From positions 487,838 to 551,837 of the forward strand of contig FJOG01000034.1 in NCBI GenBank assembly GCA_900073065.1: a stretch of 64,000 nt of DNA, in the 5' to 3' direction. The DNA comes from Phialocephala subalpina. Taxonomy: Eukaryota; Ascomycota; Leotiomycetes; Helotiales; Mollisiaceae. Under the pieces are notes generated by a model, which made no database searches, was not told the DNA's origin, and was given only the letters and a program-made list of their open reading frames with translations. Positions 33,389 to 45,917 of the stretch are shown here, in pieces. The translations under genes were made by a program, and so were the position numbers. Position 1 is the stretch's first letter; every line of letters starts with the position of its first letter.

Positions 33389-34214
33389 AGGGTGGTGTTT
33401 TCTGCATATCATGGCATGGTCTGGGGTTTCTTTGCTTTATGGTTGGGCAGTTACTGGCTGCATGGTGTCAGATAGGCTCATATGAACGCTGAGTGCCTCA
33501 AAAAGCAACATAAGTCAGTCTCGTGGTTTGCTGGATGTGCTGTGATGATGTGCAGGGACGTTGGATTGATCTGGAATACAATCAGTCGTGACGAGTGTTG
33601 CAAGCTTGCAAGAAAGCTCTTGCCTGGCTCCTGTTTGACAAACTCTTTGACGCAAGCCTTTACATTTGCTGGTCTACATATACCTACTCGCCCCTCATCT
33701 TGCGTTGTCCAAGATTCGAGCATTTTCTCGGACAGCGTACTTCAGGATTTGAGCGCCAGATTCTTATAGAACTCTCGTACAGCCGAAACCTCTTCACCTG
33801 CTAGATATTAATATGACCAATATTGTCAGATTCTCTAAGTGGAAGGCCTGATATTTTAGATTTCACTGTCCCAAAGAAGCTGATACAATCGTGCAAACGG
33901 ATGTTTATGCCTCGAGCTTCAGGGAAACCTGAAGAGTTCTCTGCATGGAATCGATGGCTTCGACTTTGCTCTGAGTATGTACCAGAAATTTGGGATATTT
34001 CCACCTCCGGATCGTTATCACCTTCAATTGGCATTTCATCAGGACCTATTCACCTCTGACATCCGGTCGGTCGATTATCAAAAATATTGACGACGAGGGT
34101 GTGGCCCCGTTGGTGCGGGTGTTCCTCTACAAACCCCTCGTCCTACAACCACATCCTCTTTTCTACAACTCTTCAACAAGGAACAGAACCTTCAACAACG
34201 AACACAACCTCGCC
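33389..34214. other. Intergenic, nothing recognised
   Basis: Downstream of rps5 and upstream of a family copy. The 60 bases before the latter's ATG are rich in CAAC repeats, like the leaders of other copies. No supportable gene. Confidence 0.4.
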
Positions 34215-35182
34215 ATGTCCCAATTTGAACCCCCATTCGACATGGCGACTCCACAGTTAATGAGCGTAAGCAATTCCTGCCTCTTTACGGTGGATAGAAC
34301 ATTGAGGAGAAAAAGTCCCCAGAAAGATGGGACAATGAACCAGCCTGCTGACGTTTGTTTTCAGGAGCGCACTATGCCTCAAAGCCCTAACAACAAGTCC
34401 AAATCCACTCGCGTCATTATTGATGACTTACTCAAATACTACGAAGCTACCGGCAATACCTTCTTCCTCAACAAGATCCGTGTTATCTTGAAGCACATCA
34501 GGGACGGCCCCACCAACGAAATCGGAATCTACAACGATCTAACCAACCGCTCTCTGCAATGCATCAGGTTCGCTATGGTGACCAGCCATTGACTAGCAAG
34601 GAAGCCGAGGATCTTGCGACTTTGATCGATTTGAACGAGGGCGGCAAGAAGGAGATTGGCATCGGCGAGCTTTCCGACCCTGAACTTTCGATCAAGAAAT
34701 TACATCAAGCCGCGGAGAACATTATAATCCTCAAGAACGCCCTTCTCGCTACCAGCCGATACCTAGACCCTACTCAAACCACACTCTTCATAACCCGAGC
34801 CTGCGTTCGCCTCGAATACACCAACGCGGCCGCCACCGCAGTCGCCGAAACTCTAAAGGACTTCGACGACCTCATGGCCACTAAATCAAAATCTTCCAAA
34901 ATCTGGCTCTACGAAACTCAAACCAAATTGTCCCAAGAGCTCATGGACAAGGAGACGGAGCTTCGCAAGAACGAGGCGCCTTTCAACGCAATGAGCAAGG
35001 CGATGAAGAAGGCCCTTGACATGCAAGACCTAAAATCCAAGTTGGAAGCGGTTCAACGAGTTAACAAGTCTATGGCTGTATTCATCGACCAACATGGCGG
35101 CAAGATGAAGGGTTTGGCGGATGATATTGAGAATCTGAAGCAACTAGGGATAACTGGAAAGTATTTCATGCTTAGATTCTGA
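34215..35182 (+). pseudogene. Copy C of the YYEATGN/QLGI family, with a frameshift
   Basis: Exon 1 starts at 34215 and passes through MATPQLMS to a GTAAGC donor; exon 2 begins after TTTTCAG near 34365. The core YYEATGNTFFLNKIRVILKH follows. At about 34575 the reading frame changes by one base: the frame carrying QCIRFAM ends at a TGA, while the homologous sequence continues in the next frame as DQPLTSKEAEDLATL to ENLKQLGI. No intron of credible size can bridge this. Apart from the single frame change the gene looks healthy, so a recent mutation or a sequencing error are both possible. Confidence 0.65.
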
Positions 35183-36011
35183 CGGAAAGGCTGAGTTCTT
35201 TCTTCATCGGACCTCCTCTACTTGTCCTGGGCTTCCTGGGTTTGCCTTGCGGCTAATGTCCTTTTTTATTTGGGCATTAAACGGGGTTGGCTTTGGGTGC
35301 GGAATGATCTCGGGCACTCTTTACGTACTGAACTTTTGCTTGCTTTCTTGGTGGGTTGCACATTGATGGCTTCGGACTCTTAGAACGGTGGTGGGGATGT
35401 CAATGAGCACCGATGATAGGAATTCAAGCCAGCTTCCGCCAAAGGACTGAACACGTCGCTTACTTTACTTGCTGCCACCATAATGTACGAAGAGAGAGAT
35501 TCTTGACCACCCTCAAGTGAGGAGAACAGTCATTGAATGTCTTGCACTACGATTTGCTCCAACCTTCGAATTCGTCAAGGACGCCCTAAGTGAGAATCGC
35601 TTTTGCATGCTTCCATACATACTTTACTTGGTTTTTCCCTGAGAATCGCAAGCTGCGACTTGGTAGGGTCTGTCACTTGTTGCACTGCAACTCCCCCACT
35701 TCATCATGTTTTGCACATGCTTTCCGTGTTCAACCTAGCAATTTGTTTTATGATTTTGCATTTGCCCTAGAAGCTCCGTCGTTATATTTGTAATGACCCT
35801 TGAGAGGGTTTGAATCCCCAGTCTAGCATCGATTCCTACCCCAAAACGGCAGTATACCACCATGCCACGGAGCAAGAAAGCGATGTCCCTCATGCTAGGT
35901 CTGCCATCCCACCCAAATCGGATGTTTTGTTTATGAAGGAATGTACGTCCAGTGAACCCAATCTGAGACTTTCATGAGGTGGTTTGAGGCGGTTCTGGCC
36001 GGGCCGAAGTA
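35183..36011. other. Intergenic between converging genes
   Basis: No supportable gene. A tRNA-like stretch on the minus strand near 35795-35872 has a plausible D arm but no closing acceptor stem, so I do not call it. Confidence 0.4.
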
Positions 36012-38839
36012 TCAAGATCCTACATGAATGAAAGGAGCCCAAGCAAGTACATCCTTCGTTGAATCTCGCTTCCTCGAGCTAGAGGCTTGCAAGTTCATCA
36101 CTCTTACTTTCACTATCGCCTCATGCAACGCGTGTGCCACTACCTCATTGAATAATATGCTGTCATCCTGCACACCGAGGGTAGACATTCCAGACGTCAA
36201 GCCTTCGTAAAAAAGTTTACTCACCCTTGTAGCAGCAATATTGTCTGCGTCCCACAGTGTTCCGATGACATGAGGGAATCCTATTAAACCGAAAGTATTG
36301 GCAATATGGATACTTTCATCCAAGAGATCGGTAGCAGCGTTTCGTGCTGTAGAACATGCAGAGAGGTATGCCAACCTCAGGTTGGGCCACCTGGATCTTG
36401 AGAGGTCCCGTACACTTAAAAGATCTGATTCGCCAGAGGGTAGGACACCGACTAGAAGCCCTCCATTGGACGGATTTCGAGCATCCGCGTAACCGTGGCA
36501 AGCAAAATGCACCATCGCACTGTCTGGTAGACCATCAATGACCTCTTCCTTCTGCGGACTGTCAAGCTTCCGAATGGAGAATGCTTGGGTTGATTCGACA
36601 ACTGCCTCAATGTCTCTCAGCTCCTCTTCGAGATGTAGCGACTGCTCTCCAGGAGCATCAGGCACCGCAACAATCATGAGTGTTCGCTGCGGAGCTTTGG
36701 TCGTCATTTCGTTCCGCCTAATGGATTGTGACAACTGCAGTGCCTTCAAGGTCGGTATATATGTGGATACCGCATGGTTCATTGCAAAGTCTAGTTCACC
36801 ACCCGCTGCATGAAGGGGCATCAGGGCGAGAAATCCGCTCGCTACCCAGTATATCCGAGGAAGCCGCCCGGTGACTGGTGTGGACATCATTCCGACTTCT
36901 GAGAGCACTGGAGAGACTATGGTTTTCCACAAAGTCTCCAGAGTACCCCTCAGTACAGAGTTTCGAGACCCTCGCGTATACGAATTTCTGCTATTTGTGA
37001 TTCGATCCGCACCTACCATAGTCATGGCCGCTTTCTGGAGGCCGTTGAAGTCTACTTCGGGTAAGGGAAGACATCTCACGTCTCGTTCAGTGATGATGAG
37101 AGCATCACTTCGAAATTTCGTTATTGCAAAACATACGATCGGAGCCCGACTAGCCAATTTCATACAATCTTCTGGCGAAGGAGTAAGATGAAAATATTTG
37201 AACTCTTTGAGTTCTCGTCGAATCCGCGCTTCGAACTCATCCAAAGCATCTAGAGCTCTCCGATGTTTATCTGTAGTATTATACGCTTGATACTTGCGGA
37301 ATCGATGAGACAGACTTTCATTCGTAGTTCTGAACGTAAGCAGACCGCGGCTGGACGATTCTTGATCTGTCGGCTCCAAGGCTGTTGCGTTTTTCAACCT
37401 CTCATACTCCGAATAGTAGTCTGGATATTTTGTCCTCAGTGCCTCGAGCTCGTCTCTAGAGTCAATTGCTAGGCGTGATATGACACCTCGTCCGTTTTCT
37501 AGAATGTCGACCGCTTCCTTTGGCGAGCGCCCGGCCATAAGACTCGCCGAGGCCGCAGCTGCCGACAGCCCAAACATTTCGCTCAGTAGATACTGTTGAT
37601 CTTCTACTGCTAGTGACCGAGGGCTTAACCTGGTAATTAAATGCACCGCCTCAGTGTACATCTTGCTGGCTTCGTCCCAGCGACGTTGCTGCATTAAGAT
37701 CGTGCCAGCTGACTCTCCAGCCCTAATCCTCTCCAATGGCGGGCTGTTCAGGGAATCAAATGCTTTCATGAAAGCTTGTAGTGCGCGGCGAAGATCATCT
37801 GGATTTTGCTTTTCATCGAAGCGTAACTTCAGGACCCTTCCGTAGTTGCGTAAGTGGGTGGCATAATTAGGTGAGCTCGCGGGAGCTATGTAATTCGCCT
37901 CTTCCGCAAATTCGACTCCCTTGTCAAGATGAGTAGGGTCTCTAGTCTGAGAATATTTCAAATACCAAAGAACTCCAAGATTGCTGAGATAGAGGGGCCT
38001 GCGATAGTGCCCAATCGGAGTTATGGAAAGGATGTTTCTCCCATTCTCTATTGCCTTATCGAGCCCCGAGATGCCTTTCTCATCATTAGATTTGAGTATG
38101 AGGGCGGAGTTAATAGTGTTTAGAGCTGAAGCTTTCTCTTCGTTGCTGATCGGTATCGATTTCATGGCTTCTTCGCTGGAGACGACTGCCATTTTGAGGT
38201 CTTCTGGATCTCCTGATAATAAGAACTTGGAAGCTAACCGCCCGCATAGAGACGCCCAGCATTTTCCTCTGATAGAGTTGTTGCAAGCCTCCTGGATTGC
38301 ACCCCGCAAAGTCTTTATAGACTCATCCAACGCCGCTGATATTCCAGTGATGTCGTAAAGTGTGAGAAGGTGAGATGCCAATGTATACATTCTCGATGCT
38401 CGACGAAAATGCTTGGGTGGAGTTAAGTTCACTGCATTCCTGATGTGGTCGATAGCTTCCTCCAAGTCTATCCTGTCACCTATGGCTTCGAATTGATCAC
38501 GAAGTAAATTTGAGAGATTAACCAGCCACATCGGGTAATCAGGGTGTATCGGCTCAACTAGACTAATAGCTTTCCGTGCATGCCCGAGTGCTTGAGTTAG
38601 AAAATCGATTCTCCCCGTCCTGTCACATTTCAATTCAAGAACAACGCTTAAATTAACAGAAATACCAGGAAGACCGCGGTGAGTTGACGCCAAAGATCTC
38701 TGAGCTTGCGAACCAAGTTGGATTGCTTCATCAAGAAGCGATTCTGATCCTGTAATCTCATACTCTGCACCAAGAGCATTAATGAGATTGCTCAAACAAA
38801 AGGGGAGATCCGGGGAACCCTCGTGGTACAATTTGATAG
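36012..38839 (-). pseudogene. TPR-CHAT protease gene, 3' part, separated by a copia element
   Basis: This part has 939 codons from the first internal Met (38831). About residues 1-400 are tetratricopeptide repeats of the fungal TPR-CHAT type (repeating DLEEAIDHIRNAV-like helices). The C-terminal ~350 residues are a CHAT domain, a caspase-like clan-CD cysteine protease. The catalytic dyad is intact: His in HFACHG (codon 36495-36497) and Cys in YLSACSTAR (codon 36354-36356). The reading frame is open throughout, so coding sequence was intact when it was interrupted. The 5' half lies at 44763-45917, beyond the retrotransposon. Removing the element and one target-site copy joins the two parts in frame (EAI to KLYHEG). 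As it stands no full-length protein can be made unless the element is spliced out. Confidence 0.85.
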
Positions 38840-39011
38840 TATCAGATGCTACGAGGTCTAGGCATTATATTATGGGTAAAAGATCGTATTATTAAGTCTG
38901 GAGAGCTAGCTAGGGAGGAGAGTGAGGATATAAGAGTCTGCGAGATTACCCTTGAACTATACTCCATATGGAATGAGAGTTTGACTCACTACACGTGACT
39001 AGCAATTGATA
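38840..39011 (-). repeat. Copia 3' LTR
   Basis: 172 bp. Differs from the other LTR at seven positions, all transitions. On the minus strand it begins TATCAATTGC where the partner has TGTCAGTTGC, consistent with G-to-A change of a canonical TG end. Confidence 0.92.
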
Positions 39012-39970
39012 CACCCCCTTAGGTCGAGAGGCAACGAGTCTTGCTACGGTAGACAGGAGAGAAGTGAAGCTATTCACAGAGGTGAACGCGTAATTGCTGT
39101 GATAATACTTAACAGTTGGTGACCCACTTTTATTGAAGTGTTTTCTTAAAATATCGATGCCAATATCATCAAAACATATAAAATGAGCGTAAGATCGATG
39201 TTCAGTGTGATAAAGGAGACAATCGGTTCGAGGTGAGTGTGTAAACAGTAATTAACTCTAATTGAATTAATAAAAGAAAGTAACAATTTAAATCGATCGA
39301 CTTGAGTAGCACCGGTTTAAGCTTTGCCTTTGGGGTTTATTAAGTGTTCGATATCGACGAGTTTGAGTTGTTTGACAAAAGATTCGTGCTTCTGACGTGA
39401 TAGTGGCTTAGTGAGGCCGTCTGCTGGCATGTTTACTGTTCTAGTCCAGACAATATTGATATTTCTAGCTTCAACTTGTTCGCGTAGCTAGTGCTGGTGG
39501 ATATCGACGTGCCGCAATTTCGTGACCAGCTTCGGAGACTCCTTCACCATGAGACGGATAGTCTGGAGGTTGTCACAGAGAATGGTGTTGTCGTTGGGTA
39601 GGTCGAGTTCAATTGTATCGAATAGCCGCTGCCACCACATGAGCCACGACGCGCACGCTGAGACAGCTTTCAGCTCTGCCTCCGTAGTCGACGTGGAAAC
39701 TGAGTCTTGTTTACTGCTTTTCTAGTCTACTGTGCCTCCGAGAACCTAGAAGAGGAAGCCTTGGGTGCTACGGCGCGTTGCCACGTCGTCCGCAAAAGAC
39801 GCGTTACTAGTAGCGCGGAAAACAAGCTCTCCATCGATAAACTCGGTGTCTATTCCTCCAAATTGCAGCGCCAAGTAACGGGTGCCGTAGAGATATTGCA
39901 GGAGCCGTTCCGTAGCCTCGCGGTGATTAGGGCTCGGGTTTTGGTTGAAGGTGGCTAGTTCTTTAGTGAT

Positions 39971-40804
39971 TTACGCTGTATCGGGGCGGGAAATCGTTGT
40001 CGAGTAAGTCGTCGAGCTAGTCCGCTGTTGGTAAGCTACAATCTGGTGAGCAGTTGCCTTTCTATTATATGGTCGTAGTTTGACGGTAAGGTCGATCGGA
40101 ACTTTGGGAAATGGGCCTCTCGTATCCACCGCAAACTTCTTGCATATGTTCTCTATGTAGGAGTCTTGGCAGAGCCATATTTTCCGTTGTGTTTTGTCTC
40201 TAACCACGCGTATGCCTAGAAACTACTTTAGTTTACTTATTTCGCGCATCTCGTATTTCCTTAGTAGGAGAGATCTCACTTCTTTATACCGAACACGTTC
40301 TTTCCGGTGGTAAAGTATGCAGATGTCGTCGACGTAAAAAAACACTATTACTTTGCCGTTTGTGAACAAGCACGAATACTCCGACATCGGTTTAAGATCG
40401 AACGATTTCATGGACGCGCTGAGGTCGTTGAACTATAGTAGCGGTAATATATCGAAGCCGTAGAGCGCCATCTAGCAACGTAATACGTGTTTAGGCCTCT
40501 TCTTTCCATCCGGTAGCTCGACGTAGGTCTCTTTATCCATTCGAGAGTTCGTAAACGCGTTAACAGCATCGAATTGCTCCATTTCCAGGTCAAAGTATGC
40601 CGCAATTGCAATCAGCATTCGAAAGACCCGTAAGGCCAAGGTAGCAGCGTAGACTTCGTCTCGATCACTCTGTTGAAGGTCTCCGCGCGCTACAAAACGT
40701 GCCTTATATTTCAAGAGATAGCCATCGTCGTCGAACTTATAGTCTGGCATCCACATCAGTAGAATCGGTTTAATGCTGGCTTTATTTGCGGTCTCAATTG
40801 GCAC
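39971..40804 (-). pseudogene. Copia reverse transcriptase relic
   Basis: Three open fragments carry recognisable copia reverse-transcriptase sequence: KYKARFVARGDLQ and FDAVNAFTNSRMDKETYVELP (40472-40804), then the catalytic-type FFYVDDICIL (40223-40411), then a thumb-like segment (39971-40207). Stops and frame changes separate them. Confidence 0.85.
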
Positions 40805-42778
40805 TTCTTCGAACGTTCCTTTCTTCTAGAGCGTGCTCTATTCCTTTTCTATTGCTGCTTCGAACTCTGCGCGGTGCGGGTGGCGTAGTATTTCCTGATA
40901 ATTTCGAGGTTTTAGTAGCAGTTTACTCCGGTGCAGTCTAGCATAGAGGGCACGTGGCATCTCTACTATAGTGACGTAAAACACAGAGTTCTTATGGAGG
41001 TTATTGACTAACATAGCGTATCTTTCCTATTTCCCTTTGCGTTTGCCGTAGTCGTAGGTAATTGTAAGTCTAGCGCGTTTTCCGGTCTCGATGTTTTCGG
41101 TGGAAATCTCTAGATTCCGAACATTGGCTCGAACATTTATCTGTCGCGTCTCACTAAGCTGAGAGTGGCTAGGGCCTACTAAAGCGAGAGAATCTAGAGA
41201 TTTGGTTGGTCGACGAGGAGGAGCTTAACCCGATCGAGGTGTAATTTGGCTGTTAGCGTATTAATTACTTAACGGCGTCGGTATAAGTACTAATATAAGT
41301 GCATTTCCTACGTCTAATGCATCATTTCCTACATCTATTGAGACGGTCGACGGGCTTTCCGCACGCTCCACTTAATAGTCTCTAGTGAGGTTGTCAATGG
41401 TTGGAAGATTGTCTGAGGAGTCTAGGACTTGGTTGTCTTACTCCGGTGATGGCTCTAACTCTGGTGATAGCTCTGGTGATAGCTCTAGCGTAAGTAACTG
41501 AGATGGTTAAACAATGATCGTATCTCTGGGCTTCTCGATACTAGCCTCATAAGCAATTCCAGCACCTTTAGCATAAGCGTTTGGCTGATATTCGTACTTA
41601 TACAATTCGTAGCTCGCGTTTGGAAAATCGTCCATTTCAATGATTTCGATAATCTCTTGGATTTGTATGACCTCTAGTTCGATGAGCTTCCTATTAAGTG
41701 TGGGGTCGTAGAAAGTGTCCTCATCAAAAGTCACGTCTCTAGTCGAGATAGCGCGTCTCAGTGATAGTATCTATATGCGGAAGATGTTCGTAGATTTATA
41801 TCCAATTAAATAGCCTATATGCGCTCTTAAACCAAGTTTATTGAGCTTCGAACGGTTCTTAATGAAAGGGTAAACCCTACAACCAAAGACTCTAAGATGT
41901 GCAACTTGCGGCAGATGGCTCTCTATTCCTACTCACTTCTAGAGAAACGCTAAGGGTGACATCCATCTTAAACGCTTGTTTGGTGATCTATTCAGCAAAT
42001 AGCCTGCCGCACAACAAGACTCTGGAAATATATTCGGAGGGAGGTTGGCGCCAATGTGCATAGCACGTGTTCTACTTATAATCACCCCCCTAGTACGCTC
42101 CGCAGGGCCGTTCTAGTCGTGTGTATTGAGAGAAGTGAGCTCGACGGTAATACCTTCTTCGTTAATCAGCTCGTGCCAACCTCTATCAAATGAAGTCTAT
42201 CCATCGATTTTAATGATCACTACTTAGAAACCCCACCTCCGTTTGACCCATCTCATAAAGTATTTAACGCAAGTAATAATAGTTGCTTATTTGAAATCTG
42301 AGAGCGGGAAGACGTGATTCATTTGGCAGACGTCGCAATAGAGATAAAAGATCTTGGACTTGTCTCTATCGCTCTCCTCCATATAAATCCAATCACCGGT
42401 GATGCGGTAGTAAAGGTGACGTCCTCGTTTTATTAGTCTACAAAAGACGATTTCGTGAGCTCCAGCGAGTCTACAAACTTCGCAGATACAGCCAAGTTCG
42501 TGGGTCGTAATCTCACAACCGATTGCTTATTGCGGTAAGTGAGAGAGTGCCTTTATATACAAGTGCCCCATTCGGCCATGCCACTTCCTAGCCGTAGCTT
42601 TTGCCGCGCGGAGAGGTTAACGCGAATTCTGCGCAGTGTAGACGTGATTGTCTACCCAATTAATAACGTGGTTTAATCTAGGAGATGGCGAGTTGTATTC
42701 CAATACCCACTGGTTTTCCCGAAATAGTGTCCAGTATATCATGCCATCAGCGCACTTAAGTAGCTCGTTTTCCATGTC

Positions 42779-43204
42779 TTATATGATGCCTTTGGCCTTA
42801 AGCAGACGGAGACTAATAATAGTAAGCGGGAAATTAGGACAGAAAGCAACGTTTGTAACAGTGATCTTCCTTCCTTTTGGGTAACTCGGACATTGGACTA
42901 AAATCGTGATATTTCCCCAGCTATAAACCGTAGCCGCGCTATTGCTTATTCCGAGCGTTTCTCCGATAGCGGCAGGGACAAAGTTCTCGAATTTGTCTTC
43001 ATTATTTCCTACGTGGCACGTAGCACTAAAGTCCAAAATAACACTGTTCATAAGCGCGTCAAGTGCTCCAAACGATGAGGTGGCGTCCACGTTATAGGCC
43101 GAGTTGCTGTTGTCAGTAAGCTGGCTATTGTCGACTAGCTTACTAGCGTCAAATTCACTGTCGTTGATATTTACAGCGCAGTAGCCTGGCAGCACCGGGA
43201 ACAC
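42779..43204 (-). pseudogene. Copia aspartic protease relic
   Basis: The fragment contains VILDFSATCHVGN, corresponding to the usual copia protease active site ILDSGATCH. The Gly after Asp-Ser is lost (DFSA), so the protease is not functional here. It lies between the gag-like and integrase regions. Confidence 0.75.
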
Positions 43205-43603
43205 CGTATCTCCAAATTTCGAGACTAGTATCGGGGGCTTACGCCCTGAGCTTTCCGCAGGAGGTTGAGGTGATGTAGTCTTTGCGTTCTACTGTTTATT
43301 GGCCTTCCTGCGTAGCCAATCGACTTTCCTTTGGACTTTCCAGTTGTTTTCCATCTTCTCGTCTACTTGTTTTTAAATGTTCGAGTCTAGTTTCCAACTT
43401 GGTTTCCGCTTGTTTTCTATGATGTATAGGCAGTCTTTGAACTGGTGGATTGCGGTATATATGCAAGGTGTATTCTCGTAGTCTCTCCCCGTTCGTCCAT
43501 TGAGAGTAGGCTGTTGTTGTTGTTGCTCTCTATTATCGGTAGTCGGGTAGGCATGCTGCACCCCTCGAACTCTCGGTCGGTCTAAGGTGTTCCTACGCCA
43601 TTG

Positions 43604-43918
43604 TTAGTAGAGACGCAAAAGTTCTTTGAACGTCCATGGTATTGTTTCCATTAGCAGCTCTTTCTCTATCATATCCGCAAAAGTAAGTGCAATCAGGTAG
43701 ACTGCTTGAAGGAAATCATAGTGCGGTCTTAAATCATCGACCATATCGGGGATTTTCAGCGCGACACCCTCGTCGTATGTAGAGTGCCACTCTCTTAGCC
43801 ACGACTCGAGATCTGTCGACGATTTTGCTGTAGTCTTAAGCTTCTTCCATCTCTCCAAGATCTCACCTTTTTGCGCTCGATTTGACGGGGCAACCTCCAA
43901 CTTCAAGTTGTGCATCAT
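43604..43918 (-). pseudogene. Copia gag-like relic
   Basis: A 104-codon fragment (WKKLKTTAKSSTDLESWLREW and following) in the position and style of a copia gag. Neighbouring frames are interrupted. Assignment is by position more than by sequence. Confidence 0.5.
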
Positions 43919-44579
43919 ATGTTAGGGCGTTTCGCAGTTGAACGTATAAAGCAAGTATTTGTGGTCGATAGAAGCCTGGATAATTGCTCTCAAGCCTCTG
44001 TAGGCCTCGCTTTGCCGGTAGTAGGTCTTGAGCTCATATGATTAAGTTTCCCTGAGTAATCTTAACTCCTCTTTTTCGTCTACGTCCAAGTCCGAGAACT
44101 TAGCCTTCCTAGTTAGAGAGACTATCCTCGCGCCCTTTAGCGTTGCTCGACCGTCTTCCGTGGGTGTAGTTGACGGCGTAATTATAATGTCTGCTTTGAC
44201 ATCTGCTAGCACTGGCATTAGTGGCTAAACTAGCTTTAAAAGCTGGTCTTAAGGTGTGTCCGGGTCGATATACCTCCACAGATCTTCCTTGTTTGCTCTC
44301 GTCTTCATAACTTCTCTCCATTTAATGTACGTGGCCCCTCCGGTCAAGATCACCGGAACAGGCTTCACCTCTGCCATTCTGCTGTGGTCGCGACAGCGAG
44401 CTCGCAGATTTTCCAATGAGGTGTGGGTATACGACGGACAACTCCTCGTAGTCGCAGACGCTACTGATCAGGCAATCGTTGACTGTTTTAGTGGAGGTAG
44501 TCGAAGGAGACAGATTTCGGTGTTTTACCGGGTAGGCCAGATGTGCGGTTATTTTAGTGATCAAACCTTGGGGAATTCC

Positions 44580-44590
44580 GGGCTCATAAC
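44580..44590 (-). other. Primer-binding site, half-tRNA(iMet) type
   Basis: Directly next to the 5' LTR. The plus strand reads GGGCTCATAAC, which equals the anticodon stem-loop of eukaryotic initiator tRNA-Met; the element's sense strand is therefore complementary to it. Priming from an internal half-tRNA fragment is known for copia-type elements. Confidence 0.75.
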
Positions 44591-44762
44591 TATCAGATGC
44601 TACGAGGTCTAAGCATCATATTATGGGTAAAAGATCGTATTATTAAGTCTGGAGAGCTAGCTAGGGAGGAGAGTGAGGATATAAGAGTCTGCGAGATTAC
44701 CCCTGAACTATACTCCATATGGAATGAGAGTTTGACCCACTACACGTGACCAGCAACTGACA
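44591..44762 (-). repeat. Copia 5' LTR
   Basis: 172 bp, beginning TGTCAG on the minus strand and ending CTGATA. It is the less mutated of the two LTRs and marks the junction with the 5' part of the TPR-CHAT gene. Confidence 0.92.
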
Positions 44763-45917
44763 GATAGCTTCTCTGCCAGCCTCGACTGCTTCATGAATGA
44801 TTTTGGCCGAATCTTGGTGGGACTCGCGCCCTGGTACCTCCTCCTCTTGCTCTACTTGAGCCGTAAGCCAGCAGCATAGATTGCTTAAGAACATAGCCCG
44901 TTCTCGACTTGTAGAATCGATCAAATGCAAAGCTTCCCGTATGTCTTTGATTGACTCATGCAGATCACTTAGATCCCCCTTCGCCTCGTAACGATTTCCT
45001 AAAGCATTTCCCAAATTTGACAAGGCTAAGGCCGCGTCGTTGGGATTGCGAGAAGAGGAATCATAACTTTTTCTATACAGCTCAATTGCCTCTTCAAGAT
45101 CTTTTTCTTCTCCAGTAAGTTGAAACTTATCAAGAAGGTGATTTGCAAGTCCGCTGAGGTACATGGGGCGATCGATGTGCCTCTTAGGTGTTTTCTCGAC
45201 CGCTAATCGTGCTTGTGAGAGTGCACTTTCCAAATCCTCCTCTTTTCCGTCCCTGTCAAATCTTTGTCCGAGCAAAGTAGCCAAGGTATGGGCAAACCCT
45301 GGGACACTCTCATCTTGGGCTGATAACAGCGATTCTTGTGCTTTCTGGATGGCTTCTTCCAACACTATCGGCGATCCTTCAATCTCGTATAAAGTTCCCA
45401 AGGAGTTGCTCAATGTACTTAAGTATTTGGGGCGTTCAATGTCTCCAAGGTCTAGATCGAGCAATGCTTCTCGACCCTTTTGAATAGAGACATGGAGATC
45501 GTCTATACTATTGCCATTGTTGATCTCAAATCTCATGCGATATAAATTTGACAAGTTGCTCAATCTCCCCTTTCTTTCCACCGATTTCGGCTCAGCAAGC
45601 TCAACAGCACTTTCCAGTAAAGGGATGGATAAATCCAAGAATTCTGATTCTTCTGTATCTTCGAACTTGAATGCGTAGAGATACGCAAGGGTATTCTGAT
45701 AGCGGCCAAGCTGTGAGTCCTTTGGATTTACAGTACTTAGGATTTCCTTGCTCAGGAGTATGGCTTCATCCAGATATTCAGTCTCCGATTCTGCTTCGTA
45801 TCTATCACCAAGGAGTTGACAGAGATGATTCAGCATCTGAAGCTTGCTTGGATCGTCACGAGAAGACGACCTGATGCTCTCCCGCTGGGCTCTAATCGTC
45901 TCGTCCAAAGAATCCAT
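44763..45917 (-). pseudogene. TPR-CHAT protease gene, 5' part
   Basis: Starts MDSLDETIRAQRES and runs ~385 codons of tetratricopeptide-like repeats (for example DLEEAIELYRKSYD, SDLHESIKDIREAL) up to the LTR. The frame then reads ~20 codons into the LTR and stops. Together with 36012-38839 it makes a protein of about 1320 residues with N-terminal TPR and C-terminal CHAT protease domain. The start lies 319 bp from the divergent gene at 46237. A truncated TPR-only protein could still be made. Confidence 0.85.

Larger units (their letters stand above)
38840..44762 (-). mobile_element. Ty1/copia-type LTR retrotransposon
   Basis: A 5923-bp element transcribed on the minus strand. It has two 172-bp LTRs, a 5-bp target duplication (GATAG at 38835-38839 and 44763-44767), a primer-binding site next to the 5' LTR, and a polypurine tract (AAGGGGGTG on the minus strand) next to the 3' LTR. 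Relic domains run in copia order: gag-like (43604-43918), protease (42779-43204), integrase region (~41500-42600), reverse transcriptase (40223-40804) and RNase H region (~39400-39960). Multiple stops break the polyprotein, so the copy is inactive. It sits inside the TPR-CHAT gene in the same orientation. Confidence 0.92.

Noticed and set aside
35795..35872. tRNA-like sequence on the minus strand
   Set aside because: It has a D-arm with a matching 4-bp stem and an A-box-like start, but the acceptor stem does not close, the T arm pairs poorly and no anticodon arm forms.
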